NCBI GenBank assembly: GCA_002728135.1
Contig: PBVE01000010.1
Coordinates: 1-64,000, forward strand
DNA from: Rhodospirillaceae bacterium
GTDB taxonomy: Bacteria > Pseudomonadota > Alphaproteobacteria > UBA828
DNA length: 64,000 nucleotides
Direction: 5' to 3'
The translations under genes were made by a program, and so were the position numbers. Below, one piece after another: positions 27,102 to 36,235 of this stretch. The notes under the pieces were generated by a model. It was not told where the DNA came from, ran no database searches, and saw nothing but the letters and a program-made list of their open reading frames with translations. The first letter of the stretch is position 1, and every line of letters starts with the position of its first letter.

Positions 27102-27590
27102 TTAGTCTTCTGAATCTGAATGTATTTGCTCTTGCAAGTAATTCTCTAGTCCAGTTTGGCTAACTAGGTGCTGCTGTGACTCTATCCAATCTATATGCTC
27201 TTCTGTATCTTCAAGTATTTTACAGAGAATATCTCGAGATACAAAGTCATGCTTTTCCTCGCAAATAGCAATTGCTGATTTGAGACATTGCTGATTAGTC
27301 TCTTCTGATTCAAGATCGCTTTTTAGTATTTCAGGAACATCTTCACCTATTTTCAATTTTCCAAGGTCTTGAAGGTTTGGCAACTTATCGAGCGTTAAAA
27401 TACGTTCAATAAGACTATCAGCATGTTTCATCTCCCCTATAGACTCGTCATAAACTTTTTTTGCAAGTCGCTTGAAACCCCAATCTTTCAGCATCCGTGC
27501 ATGTAAAAAATATTGATTGATTGCAGTTAACTCATTCTTCAAAATCAAATTTAACTGATCTATTACAGATCCTTCTCCTCTCATGCTCAT
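27102..27590 (-). CDS. bfr: Bacterioferritin (heme-containing ferritin)
   Basis: Iron storage subunit of 162 residues forming a 24-mer shell with heme between subunits. It aligns closely with E. coli Bfr: [48 protein letters not shown]. Heme ligand Met54 is present. Ferroxidase ligands Glu20, Tyr27, Glu53, His56, Glu96 and His132 match by eye, but the position of E. coli Glu127 appears to be Thr129 ([11 protein letters not shown]). That would weaken the di-iron site. The ATG at 27590 follows AGGGGGTT. It is divergent from bfd across a region with a Fur-like box, so iron control is likely. Confidence 0.95.
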   Translation of the reverse strand: MSMRGEGSVIDQLNLILKNELTAINQYFLHARMLKDWGFKRLAKKVYDESIGEMKHADSLIERILTLDKLPNLQDLGKLKIGEDVPEILKSDLESEETNQQCLKSAIAICEEKHDFVSRDILCKILEDTEEHIDWIESQQHLVSQTGLENYLQEQIHSDSED

Positions 27591-27716
27591 AACCCCCTAA
27601 TGTGTAATTTGAAAAAATATGTTGGAGCATTAAATGTATAAAACAATTATAAACGACTTATAAGAAAACAGTTATAAAATAATTATGTGTAATAAAAATC
27701 TTGCATTACATCATAT

Positions 27717-27735
27717 GACAATGATAATCATTCTC
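27717..27735. promoter_or_regulatory. Fur-box-like operator between bfr and bfd
   Basis: The 19 bases GACAATGATAATCATTCTC match 17 of 19 positions of the classical Fur consensus GATAATGATAATCATTATC. The site lies in the 169-base divergent region, 25 bases before the bfd start and 127 bases from the bfr start. Control by Fur, or by another iron or manganese sensor of the same family, would fit the functions on both sides. Many alphaproteobacteria use Irr and RirA instead, so a Fur-type box here is worth noting. Confidence 0.75.
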
Positions 27736-27759
27736 ATTATTCATGTATGGGCTTGAAAA

Positions 27760-27945
27760 TTGTTTGTTTGCAATTGTAATGGAATAACTGAAAGACAGGT
27801 AGAATCTGCAGCTCGTGAAGGTGCAGAGAGTTGGCTTGACGTTCATGCACAGAATGGCTACACACCCTGCTGTGCAAAATGTGAAGATGAAATTACAGAA
27901 GTAATCACTCGTTTAAAAAACATTCCGCAAATAGAACCACATTAA
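27760..27945 (+). CDS. bfd: Bacterioferritin-associated ferredoxin
   Basis: A 61-residue [2Fe-2S] protein that gives electrons to bacterioferritin so that stored iron can be released. Cluster ligands follow the Bfd pattern: Cys4-x-Cys6 at the N-terminus (FVCNCNGIT) and Cys38-x-x-Cys41 (CCAKC), as in the helix-turn-helix BFD fold. A TTG at 27760 must be the start, because a TGA stop lies in frame two codons upstream and the next start would be past the first cysteines. It is divergent from bfr and lies 25 bases after the Fur-like box, so it should be induced when iron is scarce. Confidence 0.92.
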   Translation: MFVCNCNGITERQVESAAREGAESWLDVHAQNGYTPCCAKCEDEITEVITRLKNIPQIEPH

Positions 27946-28044
27946 TTAATAATATAATCCAAATTGTTTACGGTTTTTGTGAGTTGTAAAATCAGATGGA
28001 GTGTTATTAGTTTCCTTTGAAAGTTTTCTAAATACAGAAAAAAA

Positions 28045-28836
28045 TTATGTTTTTACGAATTTTGGTGGTCGCTTTTCAAGGAATGCAGATACAGCTTCCT
28101 TATGGTCTGCACCTGTTGCAATTAGACCGTATGTTGAGGAAATATGATCAAGAGATGCGAAAAGGTCGGAATTCCGACCATGAATGATAGCTCTTTTTAT
28201 AGCTCTATTAGCTGATTGTGGGCCTTGAGAAATTTGTTTTGCTATTCGCATTACATGTGGCATTAAGTCTTGATCTGGAAATACATTATTAACGATTCCT
28301 AGCCTATGTGCTTCGTCTGCGTTAATAAATTCACTAGTCCAGAGAAGTTCATAGGCTTTAGCTTCCCCCACAATTCTTGGTAATAACCATGCTCCACCAG
28401 CACCGGGTATTAGCCCCACTTTGACATAGGTTTCTGCAAATTTAGCTGATTCTGCCGCGTAACGTAAGTCAGCATATAACGCTAGATCAAGACCAGCACC
28501 GGTTGCTACTCCGTTCATAGCAGCTATAACTGGCTTATCGTTCATTTGAAATGCTTTAATAAGTTCATGGACATGTTCAGATAACTCTTTTTTTCTAGCT
28601 TCTGGACCCATATCAATTCTTGCACCCATCAGTTCTGCAATATCCCCACCAGAACAGAAAGCCTTGCCATTACCTGTTATTACAATTACATGAACATTTT
28701 TTTTCTTGACGCAATCTTTAAATGTTTCACGCCATTGATCTACCATTTCTAAGTTAAATGCATTACGTTTTTCGGGACGATTAAGAGTAAGAGTGGCAAT
28801 ATTTTCTTCAATATTTACTATAATGTTATCATCCAT
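28045..28836 (-). CDS. Enoyl-CoA hydratase/isomerase (crotonase family)
   Basis: Adds water to a 2-enoyl-CoA, or isomerises it, in acyl-CoA degradation. With the ATG at 28836, preceded by GTGAGGA, the protein has 263 residues, typical for the family. Landmarks are NRPEKRNAFN near the N-terminus, the oxyanion-hole GKAFCSGGDIAEL near 60, and VATGAGLDLALYADLRYA with KVGLIPGAGGAWLLPRIVG; the catalytic glutamates would be near GLIPGAGG but only part of the usual pair is evident. It is the last gene of a four-gene minus-strand operon after two acyl-CoA dehydrogenase subunits and an ADP-forming synthetase. Confidence 0.9.
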   Translation of the reverse strand: MDDNIIVNIEENIATLTLNRPEKRNAFNLEMVDQWRETFKDCVKKKNVHVIVITGNGKAFCSGGDIAELMGARIDMGPEARKKELSEHVHELIKAFQMNDKPVIAAMNGVATGAGLDLALYADLRYAAESAKFAETYVKVGLIPGAGGAWLLPRIVGEAKAYELLWTSEFINADEAHRLGIVNNVFPDQDLMPHVMRIAKQISQGPQSANRAIKRAIIHGRNSDLFASLDHISSTYGLIATGADHKEAVSAFLEKRPPKFVKT

Positions 28837-28848
28837 TTTTTTCCTCAC

Positions 28849-30951
28849 TTACTTACTAGATTTGATGCGGAGATAGCCATCTAGTGCCAATAACTTCTTT
28901 CCGGGCTCATATACACGAAGGGGATTTATTTCAAATTCTTCTATAAAATTACTATTTGATTCTGCAAAATGTGACACCCTTACAAGTATTTCTGATAATT
29001 CATCTATATCTAATTCTAAATTAGAAGACTCGTCCACCCATGGTTTGAGCCCTGATATTCCTAAAAGTAACTCTCTAGCAGCAAGTTTACTGATTGGAAC
29101 CGGTGAAAAGCTTATGTCTCCAATTACTTCGACATTAGTTCCACCCATGCCAACCATAAGAAGTAGGCCAAAATCACTATCTTTTGTCACTCCAACGATT
29201 ATATCCACACCAGGTTGAGCCATAGACTGGACAAGTATTGGGGTCTTTTTATTTTGTAATTTACTAGTAATTTTTTTAAATGAATTTTTTAAATGCGTCT
29301 CTCCATCTATTTCTAATTCTATGGCACCACTTGAGGTTTTATGAACTATGTCAGGATCTTGGACTTTAAGCACAACTGGATAACCTATCTGATTAGAAGC
29401 TATTAGTGCTTCTTCGATATTCAAAACAAGTTTAGCATTAGGTGTAGAGATGCCTAATTGTTGGAAGGTCTCTGCTAAATAAAATTCTGTATTTGTTGAT
29501 GTGAGGCCTTCTAAAGTTGGAGAGGAAATATTATCGATCTTCTCATGAAGATTTAGGAGTTGATAACGATTATAGAGATGCATAGTTCTTAAGGCTCGTG
29601 CACAGCCTACAAAACTTGTAAAGGCAGGTATATCGCAATCACCTAGATCAGATAAATTTTCTTCTTTGGGTAGTGTATAAGAGCAGAATACTATTGGTTT
29701 TTTGCAGGTTTCAGATAATTTCTTTAGTCTTTTCTTCTCTTTTTTTAGGATTGATTCCTCTGATAGAGTTGCTACCACTGCAACCATATCTACATCACTG
29801 TCCTTTGTTATAAGTTCTAAGGCTCTAATATTTCCATCTGAATGGAGGGATTGAGCTGTTATATCAACTGGATTGCTTGTTCCACCGTAAGGAGGAACAA
29901 AATCTTTAAGGTCATTCTGCAATTTAGTTTTAAATTCAGGTACTTTTAGGCCAGCGTCTGAACAGGCATCTGCCAACCAGATTGCTCCACCACCACTGAT
30001 CGAAACTATACCTACTTTACATCCACAAGTTACTTTAGATCCAGTAAACACTGCTGCCATATCCAGCATATCGTCTTGATCATATGCTCTAAAAATTCCA
30101 AACGCCTTAAAAATTGCTTCGTACGCACTATCATTACCAACCAGGCTTGCTGTATGTGAGATTGCTGCTCGTTTACTCGCATCTGAGCGACCAGATTTAA
30201 CTACAATTATAGGAATCCCTTTTTGCAATGCTTTTTTAGCAATATTTTCTAGTCTTTGAGGGTCTCTAAATTGTTCTATATAAAGAACTACACAACCTAC
30301 CATTTCATCTTCGATAGCATGTTCTAGAACATCTAATGAGGTTATTCCAACTTCATTACCTGTGCTCACTACAAGCCCTACTTTTATTCCTCGATTTGAA
30401 GCCCGCTGGTAGATTGAGAAGCCAAGGCCTCCACTTTGAGAGATTATAACCAGTCTTCGGCCTGGGCCATCATTAACCCTTGGACTATTTTCTACATAGA
30501 TACCGGGACTAAAAGTTGCAGCCACATTATCTGAGGCATTAAAAAACCCAACGGAATTTGGACCCAAAACTGTTATTTTATGTTTTTTTATAGCTATTTT
30601 TAGACTGTCATCAAGACTTTTGTTGGCTTGTCCAGATTCTGCAAAGCCTGAGCTATAAATAACTGCATTATGGCAATTATGCTCTGATAATTCACCAAGT
30701 ATATCTGGAACTTTTTCAGCTGTAACGGCTATTAATGTCAAGTCCGGAGATTCGTTTAATTCATCAAGACTAGCATAGGACTTGTAGCCTGAAATTTCTG
30801 AATGGCTGGGGTTTATAGGGTATATTTTACCTTTATAGCCCGAGTTTATAAGTGCTTTCATTACGCGACCTCTTACCAATTTTTTAGTATCTGGCGAGGC
30901 ACCAATGATAGCTATACTGCGAGGTGAGAAAAAATTTTTTAACTTAGACAT
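28849..30951 (-). CDS. ADP-forming acyl-CoA synthetase (acetate-CoA ligase type), fused alpha-beta
   Basis: A 700-residue NDP-forming acyl-CoA synthetase that interconverts acyl-CoA + ADP + Pi and acid + ATP + CoA. Domain order is CoA-binding Rossmann (residues about 1-130, FSPRSIAIIGASPD), succinyl-CoA-ligase-like (ISQSGGLGFS; the phosphohistidine candidate is in AAISHTASLVGND near residue 270), and a C-terminal ATP-grasp domain (GYPVVLKVQDPDIVHKTSSGAIEL). It ends 12 bases before the hydratase start. It may activate an incoming acid or harvest ATP from a final acyl-CoA. Acetyltransferase (Pat-type) C-terminal fusions are absent. Confidence 0.9.
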   Translation of the reverse strand: MSKLKNFFSPRSIAIIGASPDTKKLVRGRVMKALINSGYKGKIYPINPSHSEISGYKSYASLDELNESPDLTLIAVTAEKVPDILGELSEHNCHNAVIYSSGFAESGQANKSLDDSLKIAIKKHKITVLGPNSVGFFNASDNVAATFSPGIYVENSPRVNDGPGRRLVIISQSGGLGFSIYQRASNRGIKVGLVVSTGNEVGITSLDVLEHAIEDEMVGCVVLYIEQFRDPQRLENIAKKALQKGIPIIVVKSGRSDASKRAAISHTASLVGNDSAYEAIFKAFGIFRAYDQDDMLDMAAVFTGSKVTCGCKVGIVSISGGGAIWLADACSDAGLKVPEFKTKLQNDLKDFVPPYGGTSNPVDITAQSLHSDGNIRALELITKDSDVDMVAVVATLSEESILKKEKKRLKKLSETCKKPIVFCSYTLPKEENLSDLGDCDIPAFTSFVGCARALRTMHLYNRYQLLNLHEKIDNISSPTLEGLTSTNTEFYLAETFQQLGISTPNAKLVLNIEEALIASNQIGYPVVLKVQDPDIVHKTSSGAIELEIDGETHLKNSFKKITSKLQNKKTPILVQSMAQPGVDIIVGVTKDSDFGLLLMVGMGGTNVEVIGDISFSPVPISKLAARELLLGISGLKPWVDESSNLELDIDELSEILVRVSHFAESNSNFIEEFEINPLRVYEPGKKLLALDGYLRIKSSK

Positions 30952-30960
30952 TAATTTGAT

Positions 30961-31956
30961 TCAATTTTCAGATGTGATCATTTTCCAGAGGTTTTCAGAT
31001 CCTGTTTTAATTACAATTTTTCCTAGTTTATTTTGCCACCAAGTCTCTGCTCCAAATTCTTCCCGCCAGGATAACAATCGTCTGGTCAAGTGATGGAGAG
31101 AATACTCATGTGTAAAACCTATTGCACCGTGAATTCTATGGGAAAGGGATGCAACTTCCCCAGCAGCTTCACTTGCACAAATCTTTGCTGCTGCAATTGA
31201 ACTGGGAGATTGCATTTGTGCTGTATTTGATAGTGCTGCCTCCGCCATTGCAGTTAAGCTTGCCATTTTTGCAAGATAGTTTTGAATAGATTGGAATTTA
31301 CCTAGTTGGCGGCCAAATTGTTTTCTCTCAGTCGCATATGTTGTGGATTTTTGAAGGGCGTGATGCAAGGCACCACAAATTTGAGAAGAACGAATAATTG
31401 CACCTGTCTCCATTATAATATCTCTAGTCACTTTGGGACCAACTATAACTTCAGAATTCTCCCAGGAGACATTATCTCTAGATTCACCTGCTATATTTCG
31501 AGATTCTTGAGTAATGTTACAAGGAGCTAAAACAAACTTTTCATCCACCACAGTAACTAGCTGATTAGCGTGGCGTGCGAATGGTATATTCTTTGCTATC
31601 CCGGTAAGTTGACTATTTTTTAAGCTGGAATTTTCAATGAGATAGGGATTGGCAATTGTTAGGGGGCCATCAGGACAAAGATTCAAATATTTGTTAGACA
31701 GATGGCGTGCTGCCATTGTTTCAACCAGGGGTATAGGTAGAGCATGCCAGCCAGAGGCCTGTCCTATAATTAAAGAAATTTGATTTGATTCCTGATTATC
31801 TTCATCCCAAGCCTCTAGGTATCCAGCAATTGTAACAGCTTTCCATATATTATCTGCCCAAATTCCAGTTTCTGCCTGGTCAAGGTCTTTCTTATTTACA
31901 ATTTCGTTAAAAAGTTTGTTTATACTTTCATGTAATATGCTAGTTGTTTCTGTCAT
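30961..31956 (-). CDS. Acyl-CoA dehydrogenase, short subunit of a heteromeric pair
   Basis: A 331-residue, reduced member of the acyl-CoA dehydrogenase superfamily. The N-terminal two-thirds are weakly conserved, while the C-terminal helical part keeps ATERKQFGRQLGKFQSIQNYLA and RIHGAIGFTHEYSLHHLTRRLLSW. Its ATG overlaps the stop codon of the preceding full-length dehydrogenase (ATGA), so equal synthesis is likely. Such long/short neighbours form alpha2beta2 dehydrogenases in steroid side-chain degradation (for example FadE pairs of actinobacteria), where flavin and catalytic residues are shared between subunits. Here the substrate is unknown. Confidence 0.85.
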   Translation of the reverse strand: MTETTSILHESINKLFNEIVNKKDLDQAETGIWADNIWKAVTIAGYLEAWDEDNQESNQISLIIGQASGWHALPIPLVETMAARHLSNKYLNLCPDGPLTIANPYLIENSSLKNSQLTGIAKNIPFARHANQLVTVVDEKFVLAPCNITQESRNIAGESRDNVSWENSEVIVGPKVTRDIIMETGAIIRSSQICGALHHALQKSTTYATERKQFGRQLGKFQSIQNYLAKMASLTAMAEAALSNTAQMQSPSSIAAAKICASEAAGEVASLSHRIHGAIGFTHEYSLHHLTRRLLSWREEFGAETWWQNKLGKIVIKTGSENLWKMITSEN

Positions 31957-33116
31957 CTGACACCAAGACCTCTTGCAATTATTCCTCTCATAATTTCAGG
32001 TGTTCCTCCTCTAAATGAGAATGAAGGAAGTTGCATTATTAATTCAGCCATCATGCTTTCATATTTTTCTATATTATTGCCGTTTAATGTTGGCTCTAAA
32101 GGTAGAGCTTTCCGGGTTAATTCAATTACTTGGCGCTCAAACTCATTGCCAGTGTCTTTTACTACTGCTGCAGCAACATCAGGATTTTCCCCACGTTCTA
32201 ACATTCCGGCTATTGATATTGACATTGTTCTAAGAGATACAAGTTGTGCAGTTAGTTTTCCAATTGTACGATCAATCTCACCATCATTTTTATTTTTTGC
32301 TGAGTTGATGAGTTCTAATAAAACATTATAAGTTGATAGAAATCTCTCGGGACCACTTCTTTCGTATGCCAATTCTGCAGTAACCTGCTGCCATCCATTT
32401 CCTTCTTTCCCAATAATTCTATCAAGAGGTATTGCAGTTTCATTAAAAACAACTTCATTGAATTCGTGATGCCCTAGCATGTTTGGAATGGGATTAATAA
32501 TTATATCATCATTTTTAAGGTCAATTAGGAATTGGCTCATACCAGCATGTCTATTTTCACTTGGTTGTTCTGTACGGGCCAAAAGAATCATCCAATGGTT
32601 GATATGGGCATTACTAGTCCAAACCTTTGTTCCATTAATTGTCCAATTATTTGGAGATTTTTTTGCTCTGGTTCTGATGGACGCAAGGTCGGAGCCTGAG
32701 TCAGGTTCACTCATGCCAATTGAAAAATAACATTCACCTTTAGCTATTTTAGGAAGAATTTGTTCTCTTTGTTCTTCAGTACCATACTTAATTAGTAAAG
32801 GTCCACTTTGTCTTTCCGCAACCCAATGAGCAGCAACTGGTGCACCAGCAGCAAGGAGTTCTTCTGTCACAACAAAGCGCTCTAGAGCACTTTTTTCTTG
32901 CCCACCATATTTTTTTGGCCAAGTAAGTCCAAGCCAGCCCATCTCCCCAATTGATTTACTGAATTCAGCAGAAAAAGTTGACATAAAATTTGATCTGGGT
33001 GTCCAGCCAAGTTCGGTCTGTGATTTTAACAGAAATTTTCTAACTTCGGATCGTAATTTATCGGTTGATTCTGGAAGTGAAGCAGGAGGGAATTTGAGAG
33101 ATGGTTCAGATGTCAA
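31953..33116 (-). CDS. Acyl-CoA dehydrogenase, long subunit of a heteromeric pair
   Basis: A 387-residue acyl-CoA dehydrogenase. Motifs are YFSIGMSEPDSGSDLASIRTRA, INGTKVWTSNAHINHWMILLART, LAYERSGPERFL and the C-terminal SFRGGTPEIMRGIIARGLGVR, which contains the catalytic-base-like glutamate region. The start is TTG at 33116 with AAGGAG upstream; no ATG fits. It heads the operon: long ACAD, short ACAD, ADP-forming synthetase, enoyl-CoA hydratase. The set would take an acyl-CoA through the first two beta-oxidation steps; no thiolase or hydroxyacyl-CoA dehydrogenase lies beside it. Confidence 0.88.
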   Translation of the reverse strand: MTSEPSLKFPPASLPESTDKLRSEVRKFLLKSQTELGWTPRSNFMSTFSAEFSKSIGEMGWLGLTWPKKYGGQEKSALERFVVTEELLAAGAPVAAHWVAERQSGPLLIKYGTEEQREQILPKIAKGECYFSIGMSEPDSGSDLASIRTRAKKSPNNWTINGTKVWTSNAHINHWMILLARTEQPSENRHAGMSQFLIDLKNDDIIINPIPNMLGHHEFNEVVFNETAIPLDRIIGKEGNGWQQVTAELAYERSGPERFLSTYNVLLELINSAKNKNDGEIDRTIGKLTAQLVSLRTMSISIAGMLERGENPDVAAAVVKDTGNEFERQVIELTRKALPLEPTLNGNNIEKYESMMAELIMQLPSFSFRGGTPEIMRGIIARGLGVR

Positions 33117-33200
33117 TTCTAATTCTCCTTATTAGAGTTAACTGTTATTATATTCGTTTTTATGAAAAGAATTTTTAATCAGTTTGTATTTGTGAAAGAT

Positions 33201-34118
33201 TTAGTATTCATGTTCATTTAGCCAATGTGCATATTCTTTAACACCCTTATGAAAGTCTACTGTTGGTTTGTATTTAAGTTCAGCTTTGGCAGCAGAAATA
33301 TCAAATTTTCCATGTACTAAGTCTCCTGCATATTCTGTGTCAAGATTTGTTATGTCTGCATTCGGAACAATTGTTTTTACAACATTTGAAATTTCATTAA
33401 AACTGAGCTTCTCTCCACCTGTAATATTATAGGCTCTACTAGGTATCTTATTAATATTCCATGCAGAAAGAACTGCATTTACGACATCGTTAATATGTAT
33501 ATATTGCCGGCTAAACTTTTTCCCGAAATTAAATACACTAGGTTTTCCTATTTTTGCATTGCGTATCATTTCGCGAAGTATGCAGCCAGTTGTCCGCTTT
33601 GGCCCATACACCCAGGAAAAACGCAGAGCAACAGCATCTATACCATGCTGAGATGCATAAGCCCGAGTTAACACATCACCAGCTGCTTTAGATGCACCGT
33701 AAACATCAATTGCATTTAATGCACAATCTTCTTTGATCATATCATGACTTAATGGTGTGTCACCATAGGCAGATGTTGAAGAACAATAAATTAAACGTCT
33801 AAGTTTATGTACTCTCGTTATTTCTAGTATATTTGCTGTCCCACTAACATTGATATCTATGAGTGTTCGGGGTTCATCCTTACAAAGCATAGGACCAGAA
33901 ATACCTCCACAGTGAATAATGCCTGATGCACCATCTTTGACAAGAGATGTTAACCCTTCGTAGTCCCTTGAATCTATTTGTTTATATAAAAAACCAGATA
34001 TCTTATCTTCAGGTATGATATCTGTCGCAATAAAAGGAATTCCTTTTCCACGCAATTTCTGTACTAGAGCTGAGCCTATTAGCCCAGCTGCACCAGTAAT
34101 GATTATTGGTTCTAACAT
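33201..34118 (-). CDS. NAD-dependent epimerase/dehydratase (extended SDR)
   Basis: A 305-residue extended SDR acting on a nucleotide sugar or similar compound. The N-terminal IITGAAGLIGSALVQKL holds the NAD-binding glycines; the catalytic Tyr-Lys lies in YGASKAAGD near residue 153, preceded by YCSSTSAYGD. YGPKRTTGCILREMI and SRQYIHINDVVNAV are common in sugar epimerases. It stands 84 bases downstream of the acyl-CoA operon on the same strand and 100 bases after the polyprenyl synthase, so it is probably separate. No substrate can be named; the LPS genes at 44-50 kb could use its product. Confidence 0.85.
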   Translation of the reverse strand: MLEPIIITGAAGLIGSALVQKLRGKGIPFIATDIIPEDKISGFLYKQIDSRDYEGLTSLVKDGASGIIHCGGISGPMLCKDEPRTLIDINVSGTANILEITRVHKLRRLIYCSSTSAYGDTPLSHDMIKEDCALNAIDVYGASKAAGDVLTRAYASQHGIDAVALRFSWVYGPKRTTGCILREMIRNAKIGKPSVFNFGKKFSRQYIHINDVVNAVLSAWNINKIPSRAYNITGGEKLSFNEISNVVKTIVPNADITNLDTEYAGDLVHGKFDISAAKAELKYKPTVDFHKGVKEYAHWLNEHEY

Positions 34119-34218
34119 AAGTTATTTTTCCAAAACAATAACAACTGCCTATTTGTTTCTAAAAACTATAAAATCAATTCGAGTATCTATCTTGCTTTTT
34201 AAGAAATTGAAATAAATA

Positions 34219-35262
34219 TTAATGTGACCTGTTTATACAAAAATTCACTACATCTTTAAGAGCATGTTTTTCAGGGCTGTCCTTGAAAAGACCTAACGCA
34301 TCTTTTGCAACAGAGCCATAATGGCGTGCACGTTCAAAAGAATCAGCTAAGGCATTATGTTTAGTGATGAATTCTAGGGCTGTATCAAAGTCCTTTTCAT
34401 CTTGTTCTCCGATTTCCATGGTGCGTTTCCAGAAATTGCGTTCAAATTCGTTCCCCCTTCTAAAGGCTAGAAGAATTGGGAGCGTTATTTTTCCATCGCG
34501 GAAATCGTCACCTATAGATTTTCCTAAATCTTTCTCCATAGCAGAATAATCGAGTGCATCATCAACTAACTGGTATGAGATTCCAAGATTTAGACCAAAA
34601 CTTGCCAAAGCGTCTTGCTCTTGTGATGATTTTTCCGCTACTAATCCCCCCAATCGACATGCTGCTGAGAAAAGTGTAGCAGTTTTTGCTGTAATAACAT
34701 CTAAGTATGCATCCTCACTTGTTTCTGTGTCATTTGAAGTTACAAGTTGCATTACCTCACCCTCAGCGAGAGCTGCTGATGTACTTGCTAGAATATCTAA
34801 TACACTTAATGAACCATCTGCGACAGATAATTGGAAAGCTCTTGAAAATAGAAAATCTCCTACTAAAACGCTAGGTTTGTTACCCCAAACCGCATTAGCT
34901 GTAGCGTTGCCACGCCTAAGATCACTTTCATCTACTACATCGTCATGCAAAAGTGTTGCAGTGTGAATAAATTCGACACAAGCGGCAAGGTCTATATGCC
35001 TACGGCCAGTGTATCCACACATTTTTGCTGTTGCTAACGTAAGCATAGGTCGAAGCCTTTTTCCACCCGAGGCTATAATATGGCCTGCTAATTGTGATAT
35101 GAGCACAACAGGGCTTTCCATTCTCTCAAGAATCACACGATTGACAGCCTTCAAATCTTCGTTAACTAATTTGTGCAGCGCATCAAGTGTTGGAGCAGTT
35201 TCTTCAAGTTCCTTTGCTATATCATTTTCAGCCTGATCAGCAAGTATTACTACTTTGCCCAC
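34219..35262 (-). CDS. ispB: Polyprenyl (octaprenyl/decaprenyl-type) diphosphate synthase
   Basis: Elongates farnesyl diphosphate with isopentenyl units to make the ubiquinone side chain. The 347-residue all-helical prenyltransferase has the first aspartate-rich motif in LLHDDVVDESDLRRG (near 92-100) and the second in QLVDDALDYSA (near 232), plus GGKRLRPML near 68. It begins with a GTG at 35262; GGGAAA upstream is a weak ribosome site. It is divergent from the TrmN6-type gene, an arrangement I recognise from alphaproteobacteria. Chain length (8, 9 or 10 units) cannot be read by eye. Confidence 0.9.
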   Translation of the reverse strand: MGKVVILADQAENDIAKELEETAPTLDALHKLVNEDLKAVNRVILERMESPVVLISQLAGHIIASGGKRLRPMLTLATAKMCGYTGRRHIDLAACVEFIHTATLLHDDVVDESDLRRGNATANAVWGNKPSVLVGDFLFSRAFQLSVADGSLSVLDILASTSAALAEGEVMQLVTSNDTETSEDAYLDVITAKTATLFSAACRLGGLVAEKSSQEQDALASFGLNLGISYQLVDDALDYSAMEKDLGKSIGDDFRDGKITLPILLAFRRGNEFERNFWKRTMEIGEQDEKDFDTALEFITKHNALADSFERARHYGSVAKDALGLFKDSPEKHALKDVVNFCINRSH

Positions 35263-35468
35263 AACTTTTTCCCATTTGAATTATTTGAATAAACAACTAT
35301 TTAAATCATCATATCATGTGCTTTTGCAGTGGGATAGCATGATTTATATTAGCTAAATTTTTTATTTACCTTATACATATAAATATCAAGTATAGCATCA
35401 TTTAAAATATATCCATTTAGAAGTTTCTGAGCTGTAAAAAAATATATAAATAAATTAGGATACTGAAA

Positions 35469-36233
35469 TTGGAAGCTCTCACTGAAGATACTCTTTTAAA
35501 CGGAAAAGTAATTATACAACAGCCAAAGGATGGCTTTAGGGCTACCTCCGACTCAGTTTTTCTTGCATCTGCAATTAATGCGGGCACGAATGACCGTATC
35601 CTAGATCTTGGATGTGGAAGTGGGTCGGCTTCTCTATGCCTGGCTAATAGGGTGGGTGACACAAAAATAGTTGGCCTTGAAATTGATCGTGACCTTGCTC
35701 GTCTAGCACAAGATAATGCAGTTCTTAATGGATTTGAGAGAAGGTTTGAATCGATTGTTGGTGATCTTGTCAAGCCTCTCCCGCGTATTGCTCCACACAG
35801 CTTTGATCATATAATGGCCAATCCACCTTACTACGAAATTGGTAAAACTACACCTCCACGCCAAAGCAAGAGGCTAAGAGCTCATAGTGACTCACAAGTA
35901 AATTTATCTTCATGGGTTTCTTTTGCATTTAGAATGGCTAAGCACGGGGGAACAATAACATTTATACAAAGGACAGAAAGGTTAACTGATATGCTGAAAT
36001 ACCTTTCTGCACGTTCTGGTCAAATCACAGTTTTTCCTTTGTGGTCTCATGACCCCTTTATTGATCGATCAAAGGGGGCTAAAAGAGTAATAATTCAAGC
36101 AAAGATGGGCTCGGATGCAGAACTGAAACTTCATGGTGGCCTTATATTGCATAATCCTGATGGGACTTTCACCAAGGAGGCAGAAAAGATTTTGCGTAAA
36201 GGTGATGCTTTAGATTTATTGGGGAGCAAGTAG
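35469..36233 (+). CDS. TrmN6-type tRNA1(Val) (adenine37-N6) methyltransferase-like protein
   Basis: A 254-residue SAM-dependent methyltransferase of the YfiC/TrmN6 group, which methylates A37 of a tRNA-Val. The SAM-binding motif is RILDLGCGSGSASLCLA near residue 43, followed by an acidic GLEIDRDLA and the catalytic NPPYYE near 120, which marks N6-adenine methylation. The N-terminal NGKVIIQQPKDGFRATSDSVFLA is typical for the group. It starts at TTG 35469 with AGGA upstream; its stop is 2 bases before the S49 protease gene, so the two are co-translated. Confidence 0.83.
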   Translation: MEALTEDTLLNGKVIIQQPKDGFRATSDSVFLASAINAGTNDRILDLGCGSGSASLCLANRVGDTKIVGLEIDRDLARLAQDNAVLNGFERRFESIVGDLVKPLPRIAPHSFDHIMANPPYYEIGKTTPPRQSKRLRAHSDSQVNLSSWVSFAFRMAKHGGTITFIQRTERLTDMLKYLSARSGQITVFPLWSHDPFIDRSKGAKRVIIQAKMGSDAELKLHGGLILHNPDGTFTKEAEKILRKGDALDLLGSK

Positions 36234-36235
36234 AT

